Assembly: GCF_964204645.1 (NCBI RefSeq)
Contig: NC_134026.1
Coordinates: 3,162,001 to 3,226,000, forward strand
DNA length: 64,000 nt
Source: Tubulanus polymorphus
Taxonomy: Eukaryota; Nemertea; Palaeonemertea; Tubulaniformes; Tubulanidae
Reading direction: 5' to 3'
The notes under the pieces were generated by a model that had not been told where the DNA came from, made no database searches, and was given only the letters and a program-made list of their open reading frames with translations. Made by a program: the position numbers and the translations under genes. This document shows, one piece after another, positions 27,101-61,595 of this stretch (position 1 is its first letter; the number at the start of each line of letters is the position of its first letter).

Positions 27101-30100
27101 TCTCAGTCGAAGGGCAACTGGGAGGCCTTGATTCCCGTACCTCCAACCGATCTAAGTCCGGATCTTCAGTGGTGGGCGGCCACTACGAATCTTCGGCTCG
27201 GGGTGTCACTAGCCCCGTTAGAGGCTCCAGTTCGTGTATTCACGGATGCCAGTCACCAAGGTTGGGGGGCACATCTGGAGAACCGAGTCAAAGCCGGGAA
27301 ATGGTCTCGCTACGAGGCCACCAACCACATAAATTTCCTAGAAATGCTGGCCGTGTGGAAGGCCCTGAAGTTCTTTCACAGGAGAGTGGAGGGCCACCAC
27401 GTTTGGTTAGCCACAGACAATTCAACAGTGAGGGCTTACCTTCAGAACCAAGGGGGCACTCACTCAGAAACCCTCACAGGTCTGTCGGCCAAAATTCTTC
27501 TTTGGTGCCAGACAAAGGGCGTGTCCCTGACTGTGGCACATTTAGCAGGGAAAAGGAACGTGATGGCCGATGCTCTGTCTCGTCGAGGTCAGGCTATTGC
27601 GACAGAATGGGTTCTCCACCAAGAAGTAGCCGATCGGGTTCGGGGCATTTTTGGCAATCCGCTGCTGGATCTGTTTGCCACCCGGTTCAATCGGAGGTGT
27701 CCTCTGTTTGTGTCCCCGTTTCCAGACGCGGAAGCGTGGGGGGTCGATGCCTTCTCTCTGGACTGGTCGGGGATGCATGCGTATGCGTTCCCGCCCACAC
27801 CAGTCCTGCCGCGCTTACTGGATCAAATAGAGAGATCAGTCAATTGCAACATAGTTCTGGTAGCACCATGTTGGCCGGCTCAGAAATGGTTCCTACCACT
27901 TCTCAACCTACTGTGCGACAACCCCAGGATTCTTCCGAATTTCCCATCGCTTCTGTCTCAGGGGATCTTTCGGCATCATCCAAACAGCCAGTGGTTAAAT
28001 CTGCTCGCCTGGCCATTGTCCAGCGATCCTTGTCAGCTTCAGGCTTTTCAGAACAGGCTGCCTCCTTTATCGCAGGATCTAAGCGGCCATCAACAAGTAC
28101 CATTTACGATGCCAAGTGGAGTCATTTTGCGGATTGGTGTGCTGCAGGGGAAATTGATCCATGCTCACCCTCTGTAGCTCAATTGGCAGATTTTTTACTG
28201 CACCTATTTGTAGCAAAAGGTTTACAGGTCATAACTATTAAAGGTTACCGCTCCGCGATTTCTCATACATTGCGTGCTTCTGGATGGCCAAATGTAGCAG
28301 GGGATCATCGGATATCCCAGCTGGTTGCTGGGTTTTCTATTTCCCGGCCTCGGGTAACAAGGACAGTTCCACCATGGGATCTGTCTGTAATTTTGAAGAA
28401 GTTAATGGAGGCTCCATTTGAACCTCTTTCGGCAGCGTCTTTTGCAAATTTGTCAAAAAAGACTGTATTTTTGCTGTTCTTGGCTTGCTCGGCCCGTCGC
28501 TCTGAGATTCATGCGCTTTCAGTCCGACCAGGTCACATTGTCTTTGGGCCAGCGAATGAATTTGTTTCGCTGCGGCCTGCTTTGGAATTTTTGGCAAAGA
28601 ACCAACGACCAGGCTCGGTTGGGCGTCAATGGCGAATTGAAGCCCTAAAACATCGAGTGGAACCGGGCATCCCGGACAGGACTTTATGTCCTGTGCGGGC
28701 GTTGTGTTTCTATTTAGATCGCTCTGCTTCACGGAGGGGTTCACGGGAGCGGTTATTTATTCCGCTGCTGGATCACCTAAAGGGTGATATTTCGCGGGAC
28801 ACAGTAGCCCGATGGGTCTCTTCAATGATCAAGGACATTTTATTGAAGGAGAATCTTTCCTCGGAGGGAGTCGTTTCTCATCAAGTGAGGTCTATGGCTA
28901 CTTCCTGCGCAGCCTTTTCGGGTGCTCCGTTGGAGGAAGTCTGTCGGGCCGCCTTTTGGAATTCACCGTCGACATTCACGTCATTTTATTTACGGGATGT
29001 TTCAGGCCAGTTAGGCTCATTAGCTTCACTGGGTCCTGTTGTCATGGCTCAAGGTGTCCGTTCTTTCCGATCGGACCCTTTAGTGTAGAATATTTATGTA
29101 GCATTATCAGGATCACAGGGGGTGTATCCTTGTACATAGTTTGGGCTCATATCTGCAAGTATTAATTTCGCAAAATTCTGGGGGGGCCCCTGAGCTGGAC
29201 GGACTCACTGTGGCCAACCGGTCTTCCCTGTGCTACAGTGCTCCATTCCGTGCTTGGGTAAGTGCTCTCTTTTTCCCTCTTACCTTGCGTTTGAGCGGTG
29301 GTTTTTCTATCTACCTTTCCCACCATCCTTGTGCTAGGCTAGTCTAGCAAAAACCATAGGAAAGGGTACAGTACTCGATGGAAATATTACAATTTTTGGA
29401 ACTAAAATTTGTATTTCCGAGTAGTACTTACCCTTTCCTATGGTGGGAATCCCGCCCACCTGCCCCGCATAGCTGTTTTTTTTTTTGGTCTGCTATGACG
29501 AAAAAAGATGGCGGATTTCGCCGGTGGCTAAATGCAATACCGCAGGGCCGGGTCGTATAGAAAAACCATTGGCGATAAATCCAAATTTAGAAAATATTGG
29601 CAAAAACCATAGGAAAGGGTAAGTACTACTCGGAAATACAAATTTTAGTTCCAAAAATTGTAATATTTACCCCTCTACGAGAGTGCACCATTTTCTAGTC
29701 ATTATTCCGCTTAAAAGATGAGAAAAATTGAAACCGGCAGCTTAGTCCAACTGCTTAAAATGAGTTTGTGAAGCTGGCCGCAAGCTGAGCGGATATATTG
29801 GGAAAATTGTTTTCACCAACTTCGATGAAGATTCATTCTAATTGTTGGTATTCGGTAGTTCATTACTTCATAATTTGTTCACATGTAATTGGCATTGCGA
29901 TAAACTGTTCATTGGAGTAATTAGAAATGTATACAGCAATTATGAATCAAAAGGTCAAAACGCTATGGTAACTTAAGCCGGATTTTTATTATTAGATCTG
30001 ATATTTCATTGAGGTAACAAGAAAAATATGTGGAGTCTCCTGATGTATCGTTTCTCTTCGGTTATGAATTTTCAGTGTTATTGAAGATTTCATTCACTCA

Positions 30101-31578
30101 TTGCCAATTATGTCAAATCTGACAAAGTTGGAAGGAAATTTAGTAGCTGTTCCTGTCAGACAATATTGATGAGGGTTGAAATGTTGCTTTTAACCAGTGT
30201 AAGGTGATGTGTAAAATGAACCTATGAGAAAATTGTGCTGATCTTTACATTCGATTCTTTTCTTATGACAGCCATAAGTTTTTCGAAAGATTCAGAAATT
30301 ATATGTGTACAAATTTTTCTTATTATTAGAAAATGAATATTTGTTGAATAATAGTTGAATAAATGTATTTATATGAAATATTCTAAGTGTTCTATTGTAA
30401 AGTGTTAGGGATAAGCGATCTATCATAATTAGTAGTGGTAAGCCGATTCTAATCAATTTCCATGTCCAAGCTTGTGGTAGGAGAAAGAGAGAAAGGTTTA
30501 TGAGAGAAGGTTTATTTATATGAACAGGCACACCTGTCACCCTTTTATAAGGTATATTTTGTTTGTCAGATTGTACAGCAGTTCTGGTCAGTCGATTAAT
30601 TCATGCTTTGCTGAGAAAGAATTATAGCTTATTTGCATTTCATATATAAATATATATATATATTCATATATATATTGTAGAAAATAATATAGGATTAAAT
30701 CCTGTGATATCCTTGTCCAAATATCTGCACCGAGACAACTACCGGTGTTGTTGAGATGAAGAAATGTGTTTAGTAGAATGATGATTATCATACAAACTGC
30801 GATATACAGTGGAATTATGCCTGAATAATCATGTTACTGACAGTGGTCTAGAGATTTGGCAACAGTACAAATATATGTCACATCATAGGAATGTCATGCT
30901 AGTGTAGCTCACGTTGCTTCGATCAATTACAGTAGGTTTAGTAATGAACAGAATATGAATTGTAGATTGAAATATTTCCAAAGTACCTGTGATGCATCAG
31001 CTTGCGCATTGACCACAATCTCACCCAATATGACAGGTTGGTCAATCTTATGGAAATCAATACATAATTTCCTTCTGTTTGTTACGTTGATAGGTCAATG
31101 AGCACAGGGCAGAATTTATGCAGATATTTCGTTTATTACGTCTAGTGATATAACTTAGCAGGCAATGAAAAATGAATAGTTGTGAATAGGAAACTCGGTA
31201 CTGCGGTTAGTTTTCACCTTATTCCCAGAACAAGATGAAACATTATATAATCCTGCTATCATGAGCTTTCGAGAAATAGTCTATGTTGTTTTGAAACTAT
31301 TTATTTACTTCATGTGTCTGTAAATTAGTGTTCAGACAAAAAATACATGGATTAGTTTACATTTTGTGGGTTAGTAAATGTTTTGCATCAGTCTGAAATC
31401 TTGGCATACCTTTGTTTTCTAAGATGTTGATATTCAGAAAGAAATGCGTAGGAGTATTGAACGCATTGTTGTATTATGCACAATCATATTTTCATATCAT
31501 CAGTAATTTTATAAGGAATATTTGTTTGTATATTTACAGGAGCTCAGTGTAAGACAGGCGTGTGCCCCAGGATTGTAG
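4297..31578 (+). CDS. MED15: Mediator complex subunit 15 (22 coding exons)
   Basis: MED15 is a tail subunit of Mediator; its KIX domain binds activators such as SREBP. Exons: 4297-4361, 5367-5454, 5572-5623, 8964-9101, 9276-9361, 10245-10316, 11636(or 11666)-11704, 12280-12357, 13102-13170, 13886-14008, 14402-14566, 14850-14888, 14991-15047, 15234-15295, 15657-15787, 15877-15996, 16074-16207, 16540-16691, 17194-17387, 17476-17574, 18249-18346 and 31540-31578. All junctions are GT-AG and the frame holds throughout, giving about 709 residues. Exons 1-3 make the KIX domain (SWKTPSFRQK, EKHVFTKAKTR, EEYLALVARLI). Exons 4-15 are Gln/Met/Pro/Gly-rich. Exons 16-22 are the conserved C-terminus (QLSKYIEPLRKMI, LQGEIARLEQRF, KKLPSVPPI, KYSVTALLDTW). 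The last exon encodes ELSVRQACAPGL and a stop. ATG 4285 is an alternative in-frame start. Exon 19 has an Asp-rich run and a weak GTTCGT donor. The last intron holds a DIRS element. Confidence 0.93.
4563..4678 (+). repeat. 58-bp tandem duplication
   Basis: Two direct copies of a 58-bp unit lie head to tail at 4563-4620 and 4621-4678, in MED15 intron 1. The only difference I see is near the copy junction (gagttggcct against gagtaggcct). The near identity points to a recent local duplication. Confidence 0.85.
4897..4978. repeat. Short hairpin or foldback element
   Basis: Left arm 4897-4919 and right arm 4951-4978 are near-perfect inverted copies around taatccagtgtct, with a loop of about 31 bases. 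It lies in MED15 intron 1. The shape is that of a small foldback MITE; there is no coding sequence. Confidence 0.6.
5624..8963 (+). other. MED15 intron 3
   Basis: This 3.3-kb intron shows no exon-like or conserved coding sequence on either strand. It holds a long (TA)n microsatellite near 7840-7899 and a CTG/CTA trinucleotide stretch near 8285-8312. The rest is AT-rich with no recognisable transposon ends. Confidence 0.6.
9642..10111 (+). repeat. Non-autonomous TIR element, family A copy 1
   Basis: It begins cagggtccctac and ends gtaggaaccctg, which are inverted repeats, and it has no open reading frame of note. Internal sequence (actgatttaggaggagtc, gcagacgcttcctc, ccaggaatgactgatctg) recurs at 16719-17131 and 43431-43791. 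The CAGGG termini suggest a hAT-type MITE. I see no clear 8-bp target duplication, so the superfamily is uncertain. Confidence 0.65.
13886..14008 (+). other. MED15: MED15 exon 10, Met-Pro-Gly repeat cassette
   Basis: This 123-nt phase 0-0 exon encodes 41 residues dominated by a repeated MPGG/MPGQ motif and ends in a Gln codon at the donor. It is the clearest repeat-expanded cassette of the low-complexity middle region of MED15. It may be skipped without changing frame. Confidence 0.8.
16719..17131 (+). repeat. Non-autonomous TIR element, family A copy 2
   Basis: This copy lies in MED15 intron 18. It shares most of its length with the copies at 9642 and 43431. The right end is intact (gtagggaccctg), but the left inverted repeat is decayed (ccatacaactcc). 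Confidence 0.6.
17900..18148 (+). repeat. (ATT)n microsatellite, possible retroposon tail
   Basis: About 50 bases of (ATT)n at 18094-18145 follow aaaataaaatt in MED15 intron 20. An AATAAA-like signal followed by a simple-repeat tail is typical of the 3' end of a truncated non-LTR element or SINE. I cannot identify the body, so only the microsatellite is certain. Confidence 0.4.
18347..23538 (+). other. MED15 last intron, part upstream of the DIRS element
   Basis: About 5.2 kb of intron with no coding exon that I can recognise. The short open frames near 18894-19176 resemble nothing I know and are probably chance. One foldback element lies at 20011-20140. Reading through the donor at 18347 would add only Val-Ser-Leu before a stop. 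Confidence 0.6.
20011..20140. repeat. Foldback MITE in the MED15 last intron
   Basis: Arms at about 20017-20038 and 20112-20133 are inverted copies around ttgctcaaaagttggttaa, with one or two mismatches. The loop is about 70 bases and holds a doubled gacaatagt. There is no coding capacity. Confidence 0.6.
23539..23684 (+). repeat. DIRS left inverted terminal repeat
   Basis: The part 23564-23684 is an exact reverse complement of 29501-29621. The outer part 23551-23586 is repeated, inverted, in the internal complementary region (29347-29381). The 12-base core attgtagtattt at 23539-23550 marks the junction with the host and differs by one base from the right-end core. Confidence 0.9.
23890..26139 (+). 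CDS. DIRS gag-like protein
   Basis: This first frame of the element encodes about 749 residues. I start it at the ATG at 23890, because the upstream part of the open frame has no ATG. The N-terminus is Cys/His-rich (C15, H17, H25, C28, C31, C39, C45, C48, then W51), a pattern suggesting a metal-binding knuckle. Next comes a Pro-Val-Arg repeat region (about residues 90-200, many PVRSG-like units) and an Arg/Ser-rich region (about 200-280), both likely nucleic-acid binding. A more globular C-terminal half follows. Position as the first ORF before RT and these features match DIRS gag proteins. Its end overlaps the next frame by about 130 bases. Confidence 0.8.
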   Translation: MPPPPKGQHRGGEGCGHLFGAWDNHDSCASCRRKSGQICARSNPCNICVVWSEDLWLRADKALKLRDRRRVSRDSSVSADVPTDVSNPVSYRKAERSPVVQVRSASQLRSPGRNAGSPAPVSGHSPVSGRSPVRPVRPVQTTCSEPSARRGSRERPAPVRSVPVRSGSGIGPVRSGSATGPVQTSSGTKHPVRSSSDSDRRSGDRARSPTRFRRRERNKRARSPSRRSRFDRERDYDRYCRKFRRRSSHRSSTSVSDESDSSSRSRSRSRDRHRSRHDRRDTGKYLTQKDFHVFEEKILNLLSSSQQVAATSTTGKPIPDCPVRSSPAHSVFRNSDSEFLDAAVGSDFNEDPVPEAAIPSGVVPVASNCGLPQTMGASLARNVSPSRSVLSEPAGDMPFRAMISEFFVKHGATRAKPTAAPLVGESMEAYRPPDSDLNVLRESSAVSREWARLDTQLWGECRPGTFSFPPPERGMKSGKYFSSTDPPIGAFRSAYYATPGAVDHSHNCLDADYTLISPDTVTAQSGIRLPKSGLVAMTSILDNLTRVGSFQDMALKVLTGELRETHAAVHAGSDPESVALKLEGMDRIIQSLARSVSHVIPLSVRGQANLVLASRQSVMDSSAKTRLPDMVSNALLRAPLGTSSRLFSGWCAPVSAELRKIREVQAKSNPRTPWKKRSGPTPAAQGSARTQTGPSQTSALSQAASDAGWRTSAQLQQSCQASSGRNSSGSYRGKGKAPKRGSSFRKNSK
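26006..28177 (+). CDS. DIRS reverse transcriptase / RNase H / methyltransferase-like polyprotein
   Basis: This 723-residue frame starts inside the gag frame; a later in-frame ATG at 26270 is an alternative start. RT motifs include an SLDLKDAYFQVPIHP block near residue 190, FRSLPFGLSTAPWVFTK, and the catalytic YLDDW near 26744. RNase H follows from about residue 410 (FTDASHQGWGA, then ATDNST near 470 and MADALSRR near 520). Downstream, residues of about 550-650 (DLFATRFNRRCPLFVSPFPD at the start) resemble the Dam-like methyltransferase domain known in DIRS1-type elements but absent from Ngaro types. The C-terminus overlaps the recombinase frame. How it is translated (reinitiation, frameshift or splicing) is not visible. 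Confidence 0.9.
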   Translation: MPVGELARNFNNRVKPRPVVTVPVRIEARGRLQKGALPFGKTRNEFLGPVGGCLQQAATHWSDLFGDGWPSRVVSRGYRLRFLRRPRLMRSPPDMRPKPGQEALISPALKELAEKGAIEPVCNETSPGWFSRIFMVPKATGGQRTVIDLSSLNRHLDIPRFRMTKPKDVIQGLRPGQWAASLDLKDAYFQVPIHPKSRRFLRIKWKGRQFQFRSLPFGLSTAPWVFTKLVKSVQKVLQSRGVRLFVYLDDWLIVANSAQECREAMTSVLDLVHQLGFRVNREKSQLTPAQQFTYLGMDFDLRIGKVFPSMVRVAKLQEAVAGVSTTPRTARYWSRLLGSISSMGLVVPLGRLRSRRLQQYWKVFWSQSKGNWEALIPVPPTDLSPDLQWWAATTNLRLGVSLAPLEAPVRVFTDASHQGWGAHLENRVKAGKWSRYEATNHINFLEMLAVWKALKFFHRRVEGHHVWLATDNSTVRAYLQNQGGTHSETLTGLSAKILLWCQTKGVSLTVAHLAGKRNVMADALSRRGQAIATEWVLHQEVADRVRGIFGNPLLDLFATRFNRRCPLFVSPFPDAEAWGVDAFSLDWSGMHAYAFPPTPVLPRLLDQIERSVNCNIVLVAPCWPAQKWFLPLLNLLCDNPRILPNFPSLLSQGIFRHHPNSQWLNLLAWPLSSDPCQLQAFQNRLPPLSQDLSGHQQVPFTMPSGVILRIGVLQGKLIHAHPL
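27868..29088 (+). CDS. DIRS tyrosine recombinase
   Basis: The recombinase integrates the circular DIRS DNA by site-specific strand exchange. Counting from the ATG at 27868, the protein is 406 residues. A helical core-binding domain (about 20-150) is followed by the catalytic domain. Visible catalytic residues are Arg in SARRSEIHAL (about 210), the HQVR pair of His and Arg (338 and 341), a Trp in AAFWNS and the nucleophile Tyr in FTSFYLRDV (374). The frame stays open upstream to 26161, so the true start is uncertain. I chose 27868 because recombinase-like sequence begins soon after it. It overlaps the RT frame by 310 bases. No motif is broken. Confidence 0.9.
   Translation: MLAGSEMVPTTSQPTVRQPQDSSEFPIASVSGDLSASSKQPVVKSARLAIVQRSLSASGFSEQAASFIAGSKRPSTSTIYDAKWSHFADWCAAGEIDPCSPSVAQLADFLLHLFVAKGLQVITIKGYRSAISHTLRASGWPNVAGDHRISQLVAGFSISRPRVTRTVPPWDLSVILKKLMEAPFEPLSAASFANLSKKTVFLLFLACSARRSEIHALSVRPGHIVFGPANEFVSLRPALEFLAKNQRPGSVGRQWRIEALKHRVEPGIPDRTLCPVRALCFYLDRSASRRGSRERLFIPLLDHLKGDISRDTVARWVSSMIKDILLKENLSSEGVVSHQVRSMATSCAAFSGAPLEEVCRAAFWNSPSTFTSFYLRDVSGQLGSLASLGPVVMAQGVRSFRSDPLV
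29347..29444. repeat. DIRS internal complementary region (circle-junction template)
   Basis: Bases 29347-29381 are the exact reverse complement of the left outer end. Bases 29382-29444 are the exact reverse complement of the right outer end (up to 29668). The two parts meet at aaatattacaat (29382-29393), the inverse of the right-end core. This is the DIRS internal complementary region, believed to template joining of the two ends into a circle. Confidence 0.9.
29501..29668 (-). repeat. DIRS right inverted terminal repeat
   Basis: Bases 29501-29621 match the left repeat exactly in inverse. Bases 29622-29668 are specific to the right end and recur, inverted, in the internal complementary region. 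The end core attgtaatattt is 29657-29668, and host intron resumes with acccctc. Confidence 0.9.
29669..31539 (+). other. MED15 last intron, part downstream of the DIRS element
   Basis: About 1.9 kb of AT-rich intron with no coding exon I can recognise and no obvious element ends. A short TA-rich stretch lies near 30650-30676. It ends at the acceptor TATTTACAG before the final MED15 exon. Confidence 0.6.
31540..31578 (+). other. MED15: MED15 terminal coding exon
   Basis: A good acceptor (TATTTACAG) is followed in phase 0 by codons for ELSVRQACAPGL and TAG. This matches the end of animal MED15 proteins, where LLNTW is followed by a short tail with the core SVHQAC. The upstream exon 21 ends in LLDTW in phase 0, so the join is exact. 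This exon shows that the 13.2-kb interval is one intron. Confidence 0.88.
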
Positions 31579-32020
31579 ACTACAATGAGCATCAATGGTG
31601 TTGACCAATGAGGAATTATCAGTATATTTAACAGTTGCATCATAAAGTGGTTCATGCGTAACTTCGTTACTTCAATGCAAATCCAATCTAAACTTAAACC
31701 ACATAACAACAAAGTTCCCTGAAAATCTTTCAATTATACAACCAATTGTTTTGTAATATCTGGTAGAAGATTTTTCAAAATATTAACATTTCGGTCTATA
31801 TAGTAGACTTATTCGTTATAAAAAGGTTTTACTTTATTGAATGTTAATTTTCTGTGCATGAAATTGCTTACATATAAGCCAGCTGTATGTTTGATCAAAT
31901 ATATTCAATACTTAACAACCAACCTATAGACGCGTTGAATGTATTTTTGTACTGCGTATGTAATTGTAAATACTTGTTATACTGTATATTATTTGTAAAT
32001 AAATACATGACATAATGTTA
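31579..32020 (+). terminator. MED15: MED15 3' UTR and poly(A) signal
   Basis: No coding sequence is seen after the stop. AATAAA at 31998-32003 is followed within 30-60 bases by a T/G-rich run (tctgtgtcttgttcttttgtg), a plausible cleavage context. Confidence 0.6.
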
Positions 32021-32565
32021 TCTGAAAGCTTTTTCTGTGTCTTGTTCTTTTGTGCTCTTGTCATATCACCATAGGATACCGGCTTTGATTTTCCCCTTTA
32101 TTGAGTCTTGAAGTATTCTTTGGACTGATGTGAATTGTTTCCCATAAAATGCTGGCTCAAATGAAATGTTGCCGATGAAATGATGATTTTGAAGAATCGC
32201 TATGGATTACAAAGAGGATCCTTATTTGAGAATTTATGACCATAAGTAATTGATATGTGTTGAATAAAACAAAAATCCATACTATAATAAATGTTTGGAA
32301 TGAAAATTAAAAGCACAAGCAACTGTTCCTAAGAAAAAGCCAAATAATTAAAAGATTTTCAGCTCTGTGCAATGATAAATTTACATTGCATAATATGACA
32401 AGTTATCGTTCATCAAATTTTATAAGCTTAGGATATAAACTACAAAACTGTACTATCCATACTTTTGAATGAATTTTCATATGTATGATATGTGGAAGTT
32501 GAAATTTGGAAGATGAGTTGCAGAAGTCAAATTGTATGAACATCAAAAATTTTCATATATTATGT

Positions 32566-32605
32566 TGACGTCATTTATCACGTGGCAGATTCTCGGGCCA
32601 ATCTA
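32566..32605 (+). promoter_or_regulatory. ATP2A: SERCA promoter motifs (CRE, E-box, CCAAT)
   Basis: An exact CRE TGACGTCA at 32566-32573, an E-box CACGTG at 32579-32584 and a CCAAT at about 32598 lie within 40 bases, some 500 bases upstream of the SERCA start codon. The interval 32030-32560 shows nothing else. The start site is not defined; a long 5' UTR is likely. Confidence 0.45.
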
Positions 32606-33094
32606 GTATGAACACATTACACTCGTAAAGGGGAGAATTTCCCTATACATTTAGTCTGCTACAGCACTCGCACTCAGTGAGCGCGGAATAGGCAGTCTCA
32701 GAAATTTCCTCTTAAAAACGGGAATTTCTTATTTCGACATAATTTCGGATCTATTCTACGCCTTAGAGTGGACGGTCGAATTATTCTATTGATTGAGAGA
32801 ATAATGACAGAGTCCACGACACGGATTAGAAATTCATAGCCGCGAACACCCCTATTTATTGTAGTGGATTAGCCCATTCTTTTTCGTACTAACACAACTC
32901 GGAACAGAGCTCGTGTTAGCATAGGGTAAATACGGCACCGGTGGTAAAATCTTGCTGGAGTTAAATATCTGGCTAAGATTTTCGGACGAATTTGTAAAGG
33001 AGTTTACGATCTGTGTTTTGGAGGACCGGTCTGATTTTCGGTGTGGATTTATGAAGTTATTTAGCAGGTGACAAAAATCTGAATATAGGAAAAT

Positions 33095-59596
<26,502 letters not shown>

Positions 59597-60144
59597 GTCA
59601 CGCGCACATGGACTGCACACCCTCTTCCCTGGGATACGTTTCACCTCAATTTCTGTAGAGTCCCGGATGGACACTACTGTCTACGCAGATCTTGTTGATA
59701 TCGCTTTCAACTGTAGATTTTTGTTTTGTTGAATGGGTTTGATGTTGTATTAGTAACTTAACTATTTTCTTGTTGACGATTTAAAAACCGATATTTTGTA
59801 CTATCGCTCCTACTATAACAATATGAAGTCATATATCGAGTTTGAGTTTGAAGTTTTCATATCGACAATTATTGTAATATAATTTGTAATACGATTGTTT
59901 ATACGTTACTTTTTGTGCTGTTGCATTGATTATGATTATAACTACCATCATTTCATAATTAAGGGCAATTCTTTAAAGTGATTGAAATGTTGTTGATTTG
60001 TTATTAAAATGATGATGAGTTTTTCTTCCTATACTAAAGACAGGTCATTGTACAAAACTGTAGACGAACAGTGTGTATATTAGATATATGATATTCAGAT
60101 ATACATATATATATAATATAAAATTGTTGCAAATTTATATACCT

Positions 60145-60189
<45 letters not shown>

Positions 60190-61589
60190 TTTCTCCATTT
60201 TTTATCTTCTACCATTTGAAACGTAACATAATTATTAGTAATTATTGTATGAAGTTAATCGCGTAGCTAAAAAGGAAAGTTTGATAACCATAGTAAAAAC
60301 GAAAAAAAAAACCGATGTTTCATATCCATACTATTTATTTTATACGATAACGCTAAGAACTGGTAGGATAGATGAAGTGCAGGATGGTTTGTCATATGCA
60401 AATCGTCATCACTTGATTTGATATTTGAATGTTAAATTAGGCAAGCATCGAGATACGCAAGCAGCTCTCTAGAGATATTTGAAAAAACGTCGAGGCATCA
60501 GTTATTAGGAACCAGTTTTTACACTTGCTCGGATTAAAATTTAGCAGCTTTCACGGCTGGGAATGTTTTTAAACCATTGTGTGTATAAAATTGCAATTAG
60601 GGACTTTGAAGTGATGGAATATATTATGAGTACCCTTGTATGAAGTGAATGGAAAGTGATTGCGTGCAAGGGTTGCACACACGCGCACACGACTGATGAA
60701 GGCTCTGAAGAATATCTAAGATATATTTTTATTTTCTGTACCGGTATACAAAACGTCCACGCGTGCACAGTGGACGTTGCTGGTGTACCGGATTCACTGT
60801 ACAGTGGCACTGGCACACCAGCATTGTTATAGAGCTCGATTCTAGTCATTATTACTGTACAATATCGGCAAATGTCAATCTTTGTACACAATCATCTCTT
60901 CAGTAGGATAGTGAATAAACCTAACAAAGGGTCTTTAACAATAATTCATCTATGTGTCCTGCTTCTGTTTTTCATCTATTTTTCACTTTCACCGCTCACC
61001 CAAGGCCAAGATGCAGGCACCAATTCCAGAGCCAGGACTTATGCTTTTGCTTACCGTATATGGAATCTAACAGTAATTCAGTTTGGATTCTGGAACCAGG
61101 TGTCTTGGCTCTATATAAAATATGTATCAAGTTTGTATAGAGTATTTGTCTTGTATTCTGTATCTTGGCAATTATCTGAATCATCGTCGGTGTAATCGGA
61201 TCGTTTAGTTTTCACAAATTCCATTAAAAACTTTTTTCATTTTTTCATCACATCACATCACACTGCACTCGGTGTTGTGAGTCGATATACACTTTGTCAT
61301 CCACTTATACGACGAAGGCTCATTCAAATCCTTGCTAAACATTTTTTCCTACAACACATCCAAAAGAATTAAGAAATTCAGTGGATAGTGGTTTGTCGTA
61401 TCACGCCTCTATCATGCCAGGATCGTTTGCAAAATAGGAAATTGAGGATCGAGTTTTGCAGTCCTATTGATGTCGAAAATGCCATTGGTAGATGATATAC
61501 TTTTACATCTTTGAGAGGTAAGATACACCTGATCATATCAAACACATTAGGTTTCCGACATTGACAAGACAATAACTTAATATTAATGC
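59597..61589. other. SERCA short-form 3' UTR and convergent intergenic region
   Basis: No coding sequence is evident. A (TA)n microsatellite lies at 60150-60187. Several short imperfect inverted repeats occur near 60740-60830 and 61000-61110 without clear element ends. SERCA and TUBE1 transcripts converge here. Confidence 0.5.
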
Positions 61590-61595
61590 TTTATT
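61590..61595 (-). terminator. TUBE1: TUBE1 poly(A) signal
   Basis: On the minus strand this is AATAAA, about 160 bases after the TUBE1 stop codon. It is a plausible signal by position. Confidence 0.6.

Larger units (their letters stand above)
23551..29668 (+). mobile_element. DIRS1-like tyrosine-recombinase retrotransposon
   Basis: This 6.1-kb element lies in the last intron of MED15, in the same orientation. DIRS elements replicate through reverse transcription and a circular DNA that a tyrosine recombinase integrates. Seen here: inverted terminal repeats, identical over 121 bp (23564-23684 against 29501-29621), and a gag frame (23890-26139). An overlapping RT/RNase H/methyltransferase-like frame ends at 28177, and a tyrosine recombinase frame ends at 29088. 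An internal complementary region (29347-29444) carries the inverted outer ends of both terminal repeats. There is no long terminal direct repeat, no DDE integrase and no long target duplication, as expected for DIRS. Base composition is clearly more GC-rich than the host introns. The open frames and identical repeats suggest a recent, possibly active copy. Confidence 0.93.

Noticed and set aside
27542-28744. Minus-strand frames opposite the DIRS RT and recombinase region
   Set aside because: They arise from GC-rich coding sequence on the other strand and carry no recognisable motifs.
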